Shown here: piece after piece, positions 7,315 through 14,935 of the stretch
Layout: each line of letters opens with the position of its first letter
Position numbering within the stretch: the first letter of the stretch is position 1
Assembly (NCBI GenBank): GCA_900541335.1
Contig: UQJC01000049.1
Location: forward strand, 1-15,356
Origin: an uncultured Prevotella sp.
GTDB taxonomy: Bacteria; Bacteroidota; Bacteroidia; Bacteroidales; Bacteroidaceae
Length of the DNA: 15,356 nt
Direction: 5' to 3'
The notes under the pieces: model-generated
The model's input: the letters and a program-made list of their open reading frames with translations, nothing else
Told to the model about the DNA's origin: nothing
Databases searched by the model: none
Program-made: the position numbers and the translations under genes

Positions 7315-7454
7315 TGAAGTAGTTGTGTCTGTAGACTGATGAGGAAGTCCTTCTTCGACTGACGAAGGGTAGTCGGAAGCGCATGTAGCCTCGTCAAGGT
7401 AGCCCAAGGCAACAACTCGTATCAGCAGGCTGGTACTGTGTGGGAACGCACGGT
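7315..7454 (-). other. Unusually long prfA 3' untranslated segment, possible small RNA
   Basis: About 140 nt separate the prfA stop from the terminator stem. No credible gene is seen: one frame is open across the terminator and beyond, with no recognisable protein features. A small hairpin CTTCGtcagtCGAAG is readable on the minus strand near 7354-7368. The segment plus terminator could be a 3'-UTR-derived small RNA, but that is inference. The remainder of the 7012-7454 gap holds the degenerate repeat at 7094-7170 and otherwise shows nothing. Confidence 0.25.
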
Positions 7455-8567
7455 TTACATCTCGGCTTCCTTCAAGCGTTCTGCATTTTCAGCCACAATG
7501 AGGTGGTCAATGCAGTCTTGAATTTCGCCGTCCATGAATGCCTGCAGGTTATAAATGGTGTAGTTGATGCGGTGGTCCGTGATGCGTCCTTGCGGATAGT
7601 TGTAAGTACGAATTTTGGCCGAACGGTCACCCGTAGACACGAGTGTCTTGCGTCGGTTCGCAATGTCGTCGACATACTTCTGATGTTCCTTGTCGTAGAT
7701 AAAGGTACGCAGACGAGCAAGGGCACGCTCCTTATTCTTCGGCTGGTCACGCGTTTCGGTACACTCAATGAGGATTTCCTCGACTTCGCCCGTGTTGGGG
7801 TTCTTCCAGTTATAGCGCAGACGTACACCCGATTCAACCTTGTTGACGTTCTGACCACCTGCACCGCTCGAACGGAAGGTATCCCACTTGATTTCACCCT
7901 CGTTGATGACTACGTCGAAAGCTTCGGCCTCGGGCAACACGGCCACCGTAGCGGCCGAGGTGTGTACACGGCCCTGCGTTTCGGTAGCGGGTACACGTTG
8001 CACGCGGTGCACACCACTTTCATACTTCAACGTGCCGTAGACATCGGGGCCTGTTACAGAGCAAACGATTTCCTTGAAACCACCTGCTGCACCTTCGCTG
8101 GCACTCGATACTTCCATCTTCCAACCCTTGCGTTCGCAGTATTTGGCATACATGCGGAAGAGGTCGCCGGCAAAGAGAGCCGCTTCGTCACCACCCGTAC
8201 CGCCACGGATTTCAAGAATGGCGTTCTTGCTGTCCTCCGGGTCTTTGGGCACCAGCATCAGCTTGATTTCCTCCTCGAGTTGCGGCATGCGTTCCTCACA
8301 AGCAGCCACTTCCTCACGTGCCATTTCCTTGAGGTCGGGGTCTTGTTCGGTGAGGAGCATGTTCTTGCTCTCTGCCAGGTTGGAAATAAGGTTGGCATAT
8401 TCCTTGCGGGCAGCCATCAGGTCTTCCAAGTCTTTATATTCCTTGGTCAAGCGCACGTAGCGTTGCTGGTCAGCAATGACATTGGGGTCGGTGATGAGGG
8501 TTGATACTTCTTCGAAGCGGGCAACGAGTCCGTTGAGTTTGTCTAATAACGTATTGTTTTCTGCCAT
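7455..8567 (-). CDS. prfA: Peptide chain release factor 1
   Basis: The 370-residue protein aligns with bacterial RF1 over its full length. It recognises UAA and UAG in the ribosomal A site and triggers hydrolysis of peptidyl-tRNA. The codon-recognition tripeptide is PAT at 193-195 (RVPATETQGRVHTS), the RF1 type, not the SPF of RF2. The catalytic GGQ is at 237-239 in SSGAGGQNVNKVESGVRL, whose Gln is the usual PrmC methylation target. The N-terminal coiled helices (about 1-100) and GGTGGDEAALFAGDLFRMY (122-140) are typical. The start ATG encodes MAENN and the length is close to the family norm of about 360. Two small membrane protein genes lie upstream on the same strand with a 66-nt gap to prfA, so cotranscription is possible. 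A structured terminator follows. Confidence 0.98.
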   Translation of the reverse strand: MAENNTLLDKLNGLVARFEEVSTLITDPNVIADQQRYVRLTKEYKDLEDLMAARKEYANLISNLAESKNMLLTEQDPDLKEMAREEVAACEERMPQLEEEIKLMLVPKDPEDSKNAILEIRGGTGGDEAALFAGDLFRMYAKYCERKGWKMEVSSASEGAAGGFKEIVCSVTGPDVYGTLKYESGVHRVQRVPATETQGRVHTSAATVAVLPEAEAFDVVINEGEIKWDTFRSSGAGGQNVNKVESGVRLRYNWKNPNTGEVEEILIECTETRDQPKNKERALARLRTFIYDKEHQKYVDDIANRRKTLVSTGDRSAKIRTYNYPQGRITDHRINYTIYNLQAFMDGEIQDCIDHLIVAENAERLKEAEM

Positions 8568-8633
8568 GTGGTTTGGTTTGCTTGTTAAATGTGGAATGGG
8601 GTGGGCGCAGCGTTGGTGGTTATAACGTGGGAA

Positions 8634-8909
8634 TTAGGCACTTGCGATGGAAAGCCACCGTTCGGCTGCCCAAAATGCCGTAGCTACGATGAGAACGGCG
8701 AGAGCAAGTCGAAACCAGGTACTGGCTTCGCGTGGAATCAGGGGCTCGCCTTCCTTGCGACTGACAATGGCTCCGGCAAAAGCAGTTGCGCCAACCACGG
8801 AAACGTGTTCCAGGAAATCAGCGTCCAGCCGATGAGCCGCAATGTTCAGTGCGCAACTCGCAACAAAGGCTAAGGCTATGAGTAGTAACTTTTGATGCTT
8901 TCGGCTCAT
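8634..8909 (-). CDS. Small integral membrane protein of unknown function
   Basis: From the ATG at 8909 the product is 91 residues. A GTG at 8948 in the same frame would add 13 residues but would overlap the upstream gene by 22 nt, so I prefer the ATG, which starts 17 nt after that gene's stop. Hydrophobic segments lie at about 8-25 (LLLIALAFVASCALNIAA), about 36-49 (VSVVGATAFAGAIV) and about 66-86 (FRLALAVLIVATAFWAAER), suggesting two or three membrane spans. The loop VSRKEGEPLIPREAS is charged. I recognise no family. It is likely translated together with the 90-residue membrane protein upstream and lies 66 nt before prfA. Confidence 0.7.
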   Translation of the reverse strand: MSRKHQKLLLIALAFVASCALNIAAHRLDADFLEHVSVVGATAFAGAIVSRKEGEPLIPREASTWFRLALAVLIVATAFWAAERWLSIASA

Positions 8910-8926
8910 GTCTATTTCGTAACAGA

Positions 8927-9199
8927 TTAGTCTGTTTGTGTCTTGCACTTGAAGAACAGAAGGCGCACATAATAAACGAGTACGATAACCCAGAAAAGCA
9001 GGCCAGTTCCTTTCATAAAGATGCGGTAAAAGGGCTGTTCTTGAAGGAGACAGTAGTTAACGAAGTGTTCTCCCAGATCGACCACCAGGTAAAGTGAGGA
9101 AATGGCACCGCAAAGGTTAAGCCATTGCTGTCGGCGTGACCAAGCGAGGCGCTTGCTCTCTTCTTGCATAGGGGAGGAATTTGGTTTGGGGGTTGCCAT
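8927..9199 (-). CDS. Small membrane protein of unknown function
   Basis: The 90-residue product has a polar, basic N-terminus (about 1-25, with KRLAWSRRQQW). Two hydrophobic segments follow: about 27-53 (LNLCGAISSLYLVVDLGEHFVNYCLL, moderately hydrophobic with acidic residues) and about 64-83 (GTGLLFWVIVLVYYVRLLFF). The basic start predicts a cytoplasmic N-terminus by the positive-inside rule. No known family is recognised. It is the first gene of a probable three-gene unit with the next small membrane gene and prfA. A degenerate 16-nt tandem repeat lies just upstream, where its promoter should be. Confidence 0.68.
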   Translation of the reverse strand: MATPKPNSSPMQEESKRLAWSRRQQWLNLCGAISSLYLVVDLGEHFVNYCLLQEQPFYRIFMKGTGLLFWVIVLVYYVRLLFFKCKTQTD

Positions 9200-9210
9200 A
9201 GAGCAAATGT

Positions 9211-9302
9211 GGTTATCTGGTTATTGCGGTTATTCGATTTTCCGATTATCTGATTTCGCGATTATTCGGTGAATCGATTATCCCGTCATCGGGTTATGAA
9301 AT
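9211..9302. repeat. Degenerate 16-nt tandem repeat (GGTTAT/GATTAT units)
   Basis: GGTTAT or GATTAT starts at 9228, 9244, 9260, 9276 and 9292, exactly 16 nt apart. Two more GGTTAT occur at 9211 and 9219 at about half that spacing. Examples are ggttattcgattttcc and gattatctgatttcgc, so an 8-nt half-period is also visible. It lies 12 nt upstream of the 90-residue membrane protein start and abuts the palindrome at 9303. Together with 9303-9371 it accounts for most of this 324-nt gap. Confidence 0.6.
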
Positions 9303-9371
9303 TAAGTAGGTGTCGAATATTATACTAGATCATGCAGGCTTTGTAGATGATAAATATTCCACACCTACTTA
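9303..9371. repeat. Compact TAAGTAGG palindromic element
   Basis: TAAGTAGGTGTCGAATATT (9303-9321) and AATATTCCACACCTACTTA (9353-9371) are inverse complements at 18 of 19 positions, 31 nt apart. Within the spacer ATCAT and ATGAT can pair, extending the hairpin. The ends match those of the larger element at 5530-5743, but the internal GCAATTGGAC module is absent. There is no T-run. It could end purM transcription (purM stops 152 nt away), but the shared termini favour a repeat family. Confidence 0.62.
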
Positions 9372-9401
9372 TAGTTGAGAAGTTTAGAAGTTGGGGGATG
9401 C

Positions 9402-9521
9402 GCTAACGGAACGGTGCGTGAAAGTGGATTTACAACCCCGCTTCGTACCTTTCGGCTTCGTTTCCTTCATGCTTCTAACCCTCTCCATGCTTTCGCTTCT
9501 CAGCAGCTGCGAACGGAACGG
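9402..9521. repeat. Pair of 13-nt direct repeats downstream of purM
   Basis: GCTAACGGAACGG (9402-9414) and GCGAACGGAACGG (9509-9521) differ at one position. The second copy ends 2 nt from the purM stop codon. Nothing recognisable lies between them. They may be remnants of a small insertion or coincidence. Confidence 0.3.
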
Positions 9522-9523
9522 CT

Positions 9524-10693
9524 TTAGTAATTGAACTCACCAAATTCGCTGCGGATGGTGAGGGAGCGCGGTCCTTCTTCGATGTGACCCACAACTTGTG
9601 CGTCGATGTTGAAGCTGCGAGCAATTTCGATAACCTTGTCAGCCTGTTCGGGTGCAACGTAGACCTCCAAGCGGTGACCCATGTTGAACACCTTGTACAT
9701 TTCGGCCCAGTCGGTACCGCTTTCCTGTGCAATCGCCTTGAAGAGGGGAGGAACAGGGAACATGTTGTCCTTGATGACACGGCAATTCTCGCCTACGAAG
9801 TGAAGCACCTTGGTCTGAGCACCGCCCGTGCAGTGCACCATACCGTGAATTTCGGGGCGCATTTCGTCAAGCATCTTCTTAACAACCGGTGCATACGTAC
9901 GAGTGGGGGAGAGCACGAGCTTGCCTGCATTGACGGGAGCACCTTCTACGGGGTCGGTCAGCTTGTATGAACCACTGTATACCAATTCATCGGGTACGGC
10001 CTTGTCAAAGCTCTCGGGATACTTCTCTGCGAGGTATTTTGCAAAGACATCGTGACGGGCAGAGGTCAAGCCGTTGCTACCCATACCGCCGTTGTATTCC
10101 GTTTCGTAGGTGGCCTGACCGCAAGAGGAAAGACCCACGATGACGTCGCCCGGACGGATGTTGGCATTGTCAATCACATCGCTGCGCTTCATGCGGCACG
10201 TTACCGTTGAGTCGACAATGATGGTGCGTACGAGGTCACCGACATCAGCCGTTTCGCCACCGGTAGCATAGATGCCTACACCCATGTCGCGCATCTGTTG
10301 GAGCAGTTCGTCTGTACCGTTAATGATGGCAGAAATGACTTCACCGGGAATCAGCATCTTGTTACGGCCGATGGTCGAGCTGACCAGGATGTTATCTACC
10401 GCACCTACACAGAGCAAGTCGTCCGTATTCATGATCAGTGCATCCTGAGCGATGCCCTTCCAAACAGACAAGTCGCCCGTTTCCTTCCAGTACATGTAAG
10501 CAAGGCTTGACTTCGTACCGGCACCGTCTGCGTGCATGATGTTACAGTATTCGGGATCGCCGCCGAGAATGTCGGGGATAATCTTGCAGAAGGCTTGGGG
10601 GAAGATGCCTTTATCGATGTTCTTAATTGCGTTGTGAACGTCTTCTTTCATCGCGGAAACACCGCGCATCATGTAACGTTGTTTGCTGTCCAT
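9524..10693 (-). CDS. purM: Phosphoribosylformylglycinamidine cyclo-ligase (AIR synthetase)
   Basis: The 389-residue enzyme converts FGAM to AIR with ATP in de novo purine synthesis. It is the Bacteroidetes-type PurM, longer than the E. coli enzyme (345 residues) and distinct in its motifs. The ATP-binding loop is HADGAGTKS (54-62), where most bacteria have DGVGTK. GGETAD (145-150) and DSTVTCRMKRSDVID follow. GLSSCGQATYETEYNGGMGSNGLTSAR (187-213) replaces the usual short segment before SNG, and FNMGHRLEV (336-344) is the C-terminal FNMG motif. From the start, RGVSAMKEDVHNAIKNIDKGIFPQAF and the segments after it closely match what I recall of Bacteroides PurM. The ATG at 10693 fits family N-termini. 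It follows lemA by 125 nt and appears to be transcribed separately, though no terminator is visible between them. Confidence 0.95.
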   Translation of the reverse strand: MDSKQRYMMRGVSAMKEDVHNAIKNIDKGIFPQAFCKIIPDILGGDPEYCNIMHADGAGTKSSLAYMYWKETGDLSVWKGIAQDALIMNTDDLLCVGAVDNILVSSTIGRNKMLIPGEVISAIINGTDELLQQMRDMGVGIYATGGETADVGDLVRTIIVDSTVTCRMKRSDVIDNANIRPGDVIVGLSSCGQATYETEYNGGMGSNGLTSARHDVFAKYLAEKYPESFDKAVPDELVYSGSYKLTDPVEGAPVNAGKLVLSPTRTYAPVVKKMLDEMRPEIHGMVHCTGGAQTKVLHFVGENCRVIKDNMFPVPPLFKAIAQESGTDWAEMYKVFNMGHRLEVYVAPEQADKVIEIARSFNIDAQVVGHIEEGPRSLTIRSEFGEFNY

Positions 10694-10818
10694 TGCGTTG
10701 AGGAGGGTTAGGAGGTTGTGATAAGCAGGTATGCCTTATGATGCCTTAGACACAGACGGAATACCTACAGAGGGTTTTGAGTTTCGGAGTTAGAGGTTGA
10801 AGAATGGTTACAGAAAGA

Positions 10819-11409
10819 TTAGAACTCAACTTTCGGAGCCTTTTCTGCACCCGTTTCAGCTTCGAAAGGCGTGCGCTTGTCAAAGCCAAACATGCCAGCT
10901 ACGAGGTTTGAAGGAAATTTGCGTACGCTGATGTTATATTCCTTCACGATTTCGTTGTACTGACGACGGCTTTCGTTGATGCGGTTTTCAGTTCCTTCCA
11001 ACTGGGCACGAAGTTCGGAGAACCCCTCGTTTGCTTTCAGATCAGGGTATTTTTCCGAAATCATCATCAGTCTGCCGAGTGCCTGGGAGAGTTGTCCCTG
11101 GGCTTCCTGCATTTGCTTCATCTTTTCAGGGGTGAGGCTGTTGGCATCCACTGTGAGTTGAGTAGCTTTGGCACGTGCCGCCATGACGCTTTCAAGTGTA
11201 CCTTGCTCGTGTTTGGCGTAACCTTTCACCGTATTCACAAGGTTCGGAATCAAGTCAGCGCGACGCTGGTATTGTGACTGCACATTGCTCCATGCGGTTG
11301 ACACGGCTTCATCCGTAGTGACCAGTCCGTTGTACGTAGTCAGGGTCGTTCCTGTAAGAATGAGGATTACGACACCGACAATGATGAGTGTAATCGTTCC
11401 TTTAGACAT
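10819..11409 (-). CDS. lemA: LemA family membrane protein
   Basis: The 196-residue protein has one N-terminal membrane segment (about 6-27, ITLIIVGVVILILTGTTLTTY) and then the long helical LemA domain. The hallmark YNGLVTTDEAVSTAWSNVQSQYQRRADLIPNLVNTVKGYAKHE is followed by EGFSELRAQLEGTENRINESRRQYNEIVKEYNISVRKFPSNLVAGMFGF, both highly conserved in the family. The bulk is predicted on the outer side of the cytoplasmic membrane. The biochemical role of LemA is unsettled. It is widely encoded next to TPM-domain (YgcG-like) proteins, as here: the TPM gene ends 69 nt upstream on the same strand, and the two are probably cotranscribed. Length is normal for the family. Confidence 0.96.
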   Translation of the reverse strand: MSKGTITLIIVGVVILILTGTTLTTYNGLVTTDEAVSTAWSNVQSQYQRRADLIPNLVNTVKGYAKHEQGTLESVMAARAKATQLTVDANSLTPEKMKQMQEAQGQLSQALGRLMMISEKYPDLKANEGFSELRAQLEGTENRINESRRQYNEIVKEYNISVRKFPSNLVAGMFGFDKRTPFEAETGAEKAPKVEF

Positions 11410-11478
11410 AGGAGTAGAATTGATAAGTTTATAAATAGATGAATAGAGAGAGGGAGAGCTTATCAGCTGACAGTACTT

Positions 11479-12405
11479 TTAGAATCGGCCGCCGCTACCG
11501 CCACCTCCGAAGGAGCCTCCGCCAAAGAGACCGCCACCAAAGCCGCCGCCTCCGCCACCGCTGCGACCGCCAAACCCACCAAAAAAGATGGGGGGAACCA
11601 TGCCGCCAGCTCCCAAGGTATCGTTGTCGTTGTCTTCTTCTTCGAGCTCATGTTTCTCGAAGCCACAGCGCGGACACCGGTAGGTGGAGCGAATCAGCCA
11701 GTCACGTGAATTGGCTACGCGTACTCTTTGCTTCTTGACCAAGCGCATTTGTGCTTGACGGCAGTGGGGGCACTTCTTGCGGATGTTGCTGATTCCGAAG
11801 ATGAAAAGCAAACCGCCCAAAACGATGATGGAGATGAAGAACCCCACCACGGCGTTCATGCCCTCTTCAGCCTGGTTCTTCTTGTCGGGACGGAGCGATT
11901 CGTCCATTCTTACGTACGAATCAATTTGTTCGACCGTCTGGACAATGGCTGCATCCCAACGTTGGCGTTTCAGTTGGGGCACCATGACACGGTTTTGTAT
12001 GCGTCGACAGATAGCATCGGGTAGGGTAGCTTCCAGGCCGCGCCCGGTGAGAATCTGGTAACTGCGATCCTCGGTAGCCAAGATGATGATAAGGCCCGAA
12101 TTCTGTTTTTTGCTACCAATACCATACTTGCGGCTCAGCTCCATGCCGAACTCATAGGGGTCGTCACCTTGCAACTGTTTGACCACCACGACAACGGTTT
12201 CGACCCCTTTATCGCGTTTCAGCTGACGAAGCAACAGGTCTGTTCGGTTGACAGCTTCGGGACTCAGTACTCCGTCAGGATTACATACGAAGCGTGTGGA
12301 GTCCTGAAGATGCACCATAGGAAGTGTTTCTACCGACCATTTTTCGGCCCATCCTTGCAAGGGAATGCAAATCAGGAGGAAGAAATTGAGAAGGAGTTTG
12401 TGCAT
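11479..12405 (-). CDS. TPM-domain (YgcG-like) membrane protein with zinc ribbon and Gly-rich tail
   Basis: The 308-residue product has a signal peptide (about 1-20, ending QGWA). A TPM domain spans about 38-165: FVCNPDGVLSPEAVNRTDLLLRQL, GVETVVVVVKQL, FGMELSRKYGIGSKKQNSGLIIILA and YQILTGRGLEATLPD. A membrane span lies at about 185-205. Next comes a probable zinc ribbon with CPHC (C212, C215) and CPRC (C244, C247). The tail from about 265 is almost all Gly, Phe and Ser, a feature common in YgcG-type proteins. The topology implies the TPM domain outside the membrane and the ribbon plus tail inside. TPM domains have been linked to phosphatase activity in plants, but function in bacteria is uncertain. 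Pairing with lemA downstream is conserved in many bacteria and points to a shared envelope role. A -7 promoter match lies 20 nt upstream of the start. Confidence 0.93.
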   Translation of the reverse strand: MHKLLLNFFLLICIPLQGWAEKWSVETLPMVHLQDSTRFVCNPDGVLSPEAVNRTDLLLRQLKRDKGVETVVVVVKQLQGDDPYEFGMELSRKYGIGSKKQNSGLIIILATEDRSYQILTGRGLEATLPDAICRRIQNRVMVPQLKRQRWDAAIVQTVEQIDSYVRMDESLRPDKKNQAEEGMNAVVGFFISIIVLGGLLFIFGISNIRKKCPHCRQAQMRLVKKQRVRVANSRDWLIRSTYRCPRCGFEKHELEEEDNDNDTLGAGGMVPPIFFGGFGGRSGGGGGGFGGGLFGGGSFGGGGSGGRF

Positions 12406-12424
12406 ACACTGAAGTATTTTAGCG

Positions 12425-12432
12425 CAAAGGTA
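12425..12432 (-). promoter_or_regulatory. -7 promoter element for the TPM-lemA pair
   Basis: The minus strand reads TACCTTTG, matching TAnnTTTG, 19 nt upstream of the ATG at 12405. The predicted leader would be only about 10-15 nt. No -33 TTTG is seen at the ideal distance. Confidence 0.45.
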
Positions 12433-12551
12433 GTGCTTTCCCTATATTTAGGTAGCACACACTTTCATGAAAGATTGATTTTTATGTGGGTAAATTGCTC
12501 AGATGTTTAGCAATCTAGGTTTTGTGGGGAGTAAAGTGCGCCCCTGCCAGA

Positions 12552-12604
12552 TAGAAACAAAAAGCGGACAAGTGCCGGCACAGCTGTGTCGTTGCGCTTG
12601 TCCG
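12552..12604 (-). terminator. Intrinsic terminator of the nucleoside phosphorylase gene
   Basis: CGGACAAG (12565-12572) and CTTGTCCG (12597-12604) pair, with GTGCCGGCAC and CACAGCTGTG as small palindromes in the loop. On the minus strand the stem is followed by CTTTTTGTTTCT. It starts 21 nt after the stop codon at 12626. Confidence 0.82.
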
Positions 12605-12625
12605 TAGAGAGGGGTGACCGACGGT

Positions 12626-13507
12626 CTAAATACGATCGAGCACGAGCTTAATGAGCCCGTCAATACTGTTCTTATAGTTGGGGTTTGCCTTTCCTTCTCG
12701 ACGGTTGGCAATCACCATGCAGCAAGTCATGGCTTTATGTCCCATCAAGGAGGCAAGACCTGCCAAGGCACTGCTTTCCATTTCGAAGTTCGTAACCTGA
12801 GTCCCTTCATATTCGAAGTTCTCAATCTTGTGATTGGCTTCGGGGTCGGCTAACTTCAAACGGAGTTGACGACCTTGCGGGCCGTAGAATCCGCCGCAGG
12901 CAATCGTCACACCGCGCACCATGTCGTTGGCCGCCACGCGGTCAATCAATTCGGCATCGGCCTTGGCTACATAGGGATGGGCGATACATTGGTTGCCCTT
13001 CCAGCCCATGTGCTGAATGAAAGCCTGTTCGTAGGCTAAATCACAGACTTCGTCACGCCGTGCGTAGAAGTTCAGCAAACCGTCAAATCCGATGCTGCGT
13101 GCGCTGGCAATGTAGGTTCCCTCGGGCGTGTAGGGCTGCAAACCGCCGCAAGTGCCGATACGAACCAGTTGCAACTGACGGAGTTCGGGACGAATGGTTC
13201 TTGTCTCAAAATCTATGTTTGCCAACGCATCCAGTTCGTTGACTACGATGTCGATGTTGTCACACCCGATACCAGTCGAAACGACGGTGATGCGCTTTCC
13301 TTGGTAAGTACCCGTAATGGTGCGAAATTCGCGGCTTTCCACGTCACACTCCTTTGTTTCAAAATGAGAGGCTACGAGGGGGACGCGTCCCGGATCACCC
13401 ACCAGGATAATCTTGTCTGCCAATTGTTCGGGACGTAAATGGAGATGAAAAATGCTGCCGTCGGAGTTGATAATCAGCTCCGATGAGGCGATAGGTTCTT
13501 GCTTCAT
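12626..13507 (-). CDS. Nucleoside phosphorylase (PNP/UDP family, uridine phosphorylase-like)
   Basis: The 293-residue enzyme belongs to the PNP_UDP_1 family, which splits nucleosides with phosphate into base and ribose-1-phosphate for salvage. IILVGDPGRVPLVASHF (33-49) holds the phosphate-binding GDPxR motif. VVSTGIGCDNIDIVVNELDAL (75-95) is the second family block, RIGTCGG (116-122) the third, and TNFEMESSALAGLA (239-252) the ribose-binding NFEMES segment. These blocks resemble uridine phosphorylase more than hexameric purine phosphorylase. It is about 40 residues longer than E. coli Udp (253), because of an N-terminal extension and insertions near 150-165 and 205-235, so I do not assign a base specificity. 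It appears monocistronic, with its own terminator. Confidence 0.92.
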   Translation of the reverse strand: MKQEPIASSELIINSDGSIFHLHLRPEQLADKIILVGDPGRVPLVASHFETKECDVESREFRTITGTYQGKRITVVSTGIGCDNIDIVVNELDALANIDFETRTIRPELRQLQLVRIGTCGGLQPYTPEGTYIASARSIGFDGLLNFYARRDEVCDLAYEQAFIQHMGWKGNQCIAHPYVAKADAELIDRVAANDMVRGVTIACGGFYGPQGRQLRLKLADPEANHKIENFEYEGTQVTNFEMESSALAGLASLMGHKAMTCCMVIANRREGKANPNYKNSIDGLIKLVLDRI

Positions 13508-13648
13508 GGGAGATTGTAGAATTTAGGGATGGATAAAAATAGGATTGAACGGAATGAAGCTTGGCTGAATGTTTAGAATCAAGTTGAAGTATTCCTTTTA
13601 CAAGACTCCTTCAAACAGATTTATAATCAGTCAAAATTCCCTTCCTTA

Positions 13649-14905
13649 TTATTTTGACTCTTCCTGTCGCATTTGCTTGCAGGTAGCGTTGTATTGCTGT
13701 TGGAGTTTGATGAGTTTCGGGTAGAGAAGTTCGAGTTGCTTGCGGGCTTCAGTGGCTGTTTGAGTAGTAGTAGTCTTCCGCATCCAGTCCTCCTGCAGAG
13801 CCGTGAGCTGCTCGATTTCTTCCTTCAGACGGTCTGATTCAGCAGCGAGGCTGCGGGCACGACTGCTCTGAAACTCTTTTAGCGAGGTGTAAACCTTTTG
13901 GTCATTGATGACGTAGCGGGTGGCAGTAGCTTGGCCGCGTTTCCGCTTGGTGTCAATGAGTTGAATGCGCTGACGCGCAGCCGCCACGAGTTTGTCACTC
14001 AGTTGCGTCGAGCGGATGGAGCGCAATTGCGTCGCGCGCACTACTTCGTCTCTGTTCTCGTCGCACAGAATGTAAGTATTTCGACTTTCGTTGGGAACAA
14101 ACGTATAGACACATACCGTGTCAGCGTGTTGGTAGCGGTCGGTCACCAACCACCCGATACGGGTCGCTTCGTCAATGGCAAGCAGGTAGTCGTTGGCAGG
14201 TGAGTTGAAAGGCATTCCGAGGTTTTCAGGTTTCAGAAACTGCTTGGTGTCGGAATTATAGCGCGTAACAAAGAGGTCGTATCCACCGAGACTTTCTTCA
14301 CCTTGTTGCGCAAAATAGAGGGTGGCGCCGTCGGGCATCATGAAGGGGTTGGCCTGGTTGTTGCCATTGGCCATTCCGTCGAGCGTTTCTGCCGCTCCCC
14401 AGCCCTTGCCTACATGAAAGGCCTGACTGATTGTTTGCGGTTCTCCTTTCTTTTGACTCACAGCGCAAAACATGCGGTCTTCTAATTCATTGATATAAGC
14501 ATATTGACCGATGCTGGCAGGGAGTGTGCGGAGTTGGGCTTCGGGACTTTGAGTGTCCACCAAACGCCCGGCTTCGTGGGAGAGGCGGATGACAGAAAGC
14601 ACCGCATTGCGATGAACCTTAAAGCTATCAACAAAGGTAATGCGCTCTGTACCACGCAGCATGTCAGCTCCTAAGTTAGCGCGTTTGATGTAAGCCTCTA
14701 ACGAATCGGTAGGTTCTCCTTTTTTTTCAGCAGTTTCAAGCTGTTTTTGCAGTTGGTTGGCAGCTTCTTCAAACCGGTATTCTTGAAAGAGTTGTTCGAT
14801 GGGTACTTGAGGCTCTTTCTTTACTGTTTTTCGGCGTTGAGCCTGTAAGGGAAGTGAGCAGGTAGCGGCCGTAAATAAACAAAGGGTTAGCAGAAAATAT
14901 TTCAT
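13649..14905 (-). CDS. Secreted PD40 (WD40-like) beta-propeller protein with C-terminal coiled coil
   Basis: The 418-residue product has a signal peptide, MKYFLLTLCLFTAATCSLPLQAQ, probably cleaved after AQA near residue 22. Residues about 35-110 are helical and may resemble a TPR (PIEQLFQEYRFEEAANQLQKQLE). Residues about 185-260 carry PD40-type blade sequence: NPFMMPDGATLYFAQQG, GYDLFVTRYN, NLGMPFNSPANDYLLAIDEATRIGWLVTDR. Few blades can be recognised, so a complete propeller is unproven. From about 340 to the end it is a Lys/Glu/Gln-rich coiled coil (SDRLKEEIEQLTALQEDW, QLELLYPKLIKLQQQYNATCKQM). In Bacteroidetes, PD40 blades often occur with OmpA domains in envelope complexes such as PorE. 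No OmpA domain is present here. It is likely periplasmic; its partner is unknown. Confidence 0.8.
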   Translation of the reverse strand: MKYFLLTLCLFTAATCSLPLQAQRRKTVKKEPQVPIEQLFQEYRFEEAANQLQKQLETAEKKGEPTDSLEAYIKRANLGADMLRGTERITFVDSFKVHRNAVLSVIRLSHEAGRLVDTQSPEAQLRTLPASIGQYAYINELEDRMFCAVSQKKGEPQTISQAFHVGKGWGAAETLDGMANGNNQANPFMMPDGATLYFAQQGEESLGGYDLFVTRYNSDTKQFLKPENLGMPFNSPANDYLLAIDEATRIGWLVTDRYQHADTVCVYTFVPNESRNTYILCDENRDEVVRATQLRSIRSTQLSDKLVAAARQRIQLIDTKRKRGQATATRYVINDQKVYTSLKEFQSSRARSLAAESDRLKEEIEQLTALQEDWMRKTTTTQTATEARKQLELLYPKLIKLQQQYNATCKQMRQEESK

Positions 14906-14935
14906 TCAGTAGGATGAGTTAGGATGAATTCTCGC

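Noticed and set aside
7024..7407. 127-residue minus-strand open frame between mltF and prfA
   Set aside because: It runs through the terminator hairpin and U-tract and the repeat at 7094, with no recognisable domain or signal.
7440..8504. 354-residue plus-strand open frame
   Set aside because: It is an antisense shadow of prfA, whose product is unambiguous; the plus-strand translation has no family resemblance.
12425..12480. Riboswitch or long leader upstream of the TPM gene
   Set aside because: The -7 element is only 19 nt from the start, leaving no room for a leader, and no known aptamer was recognised.
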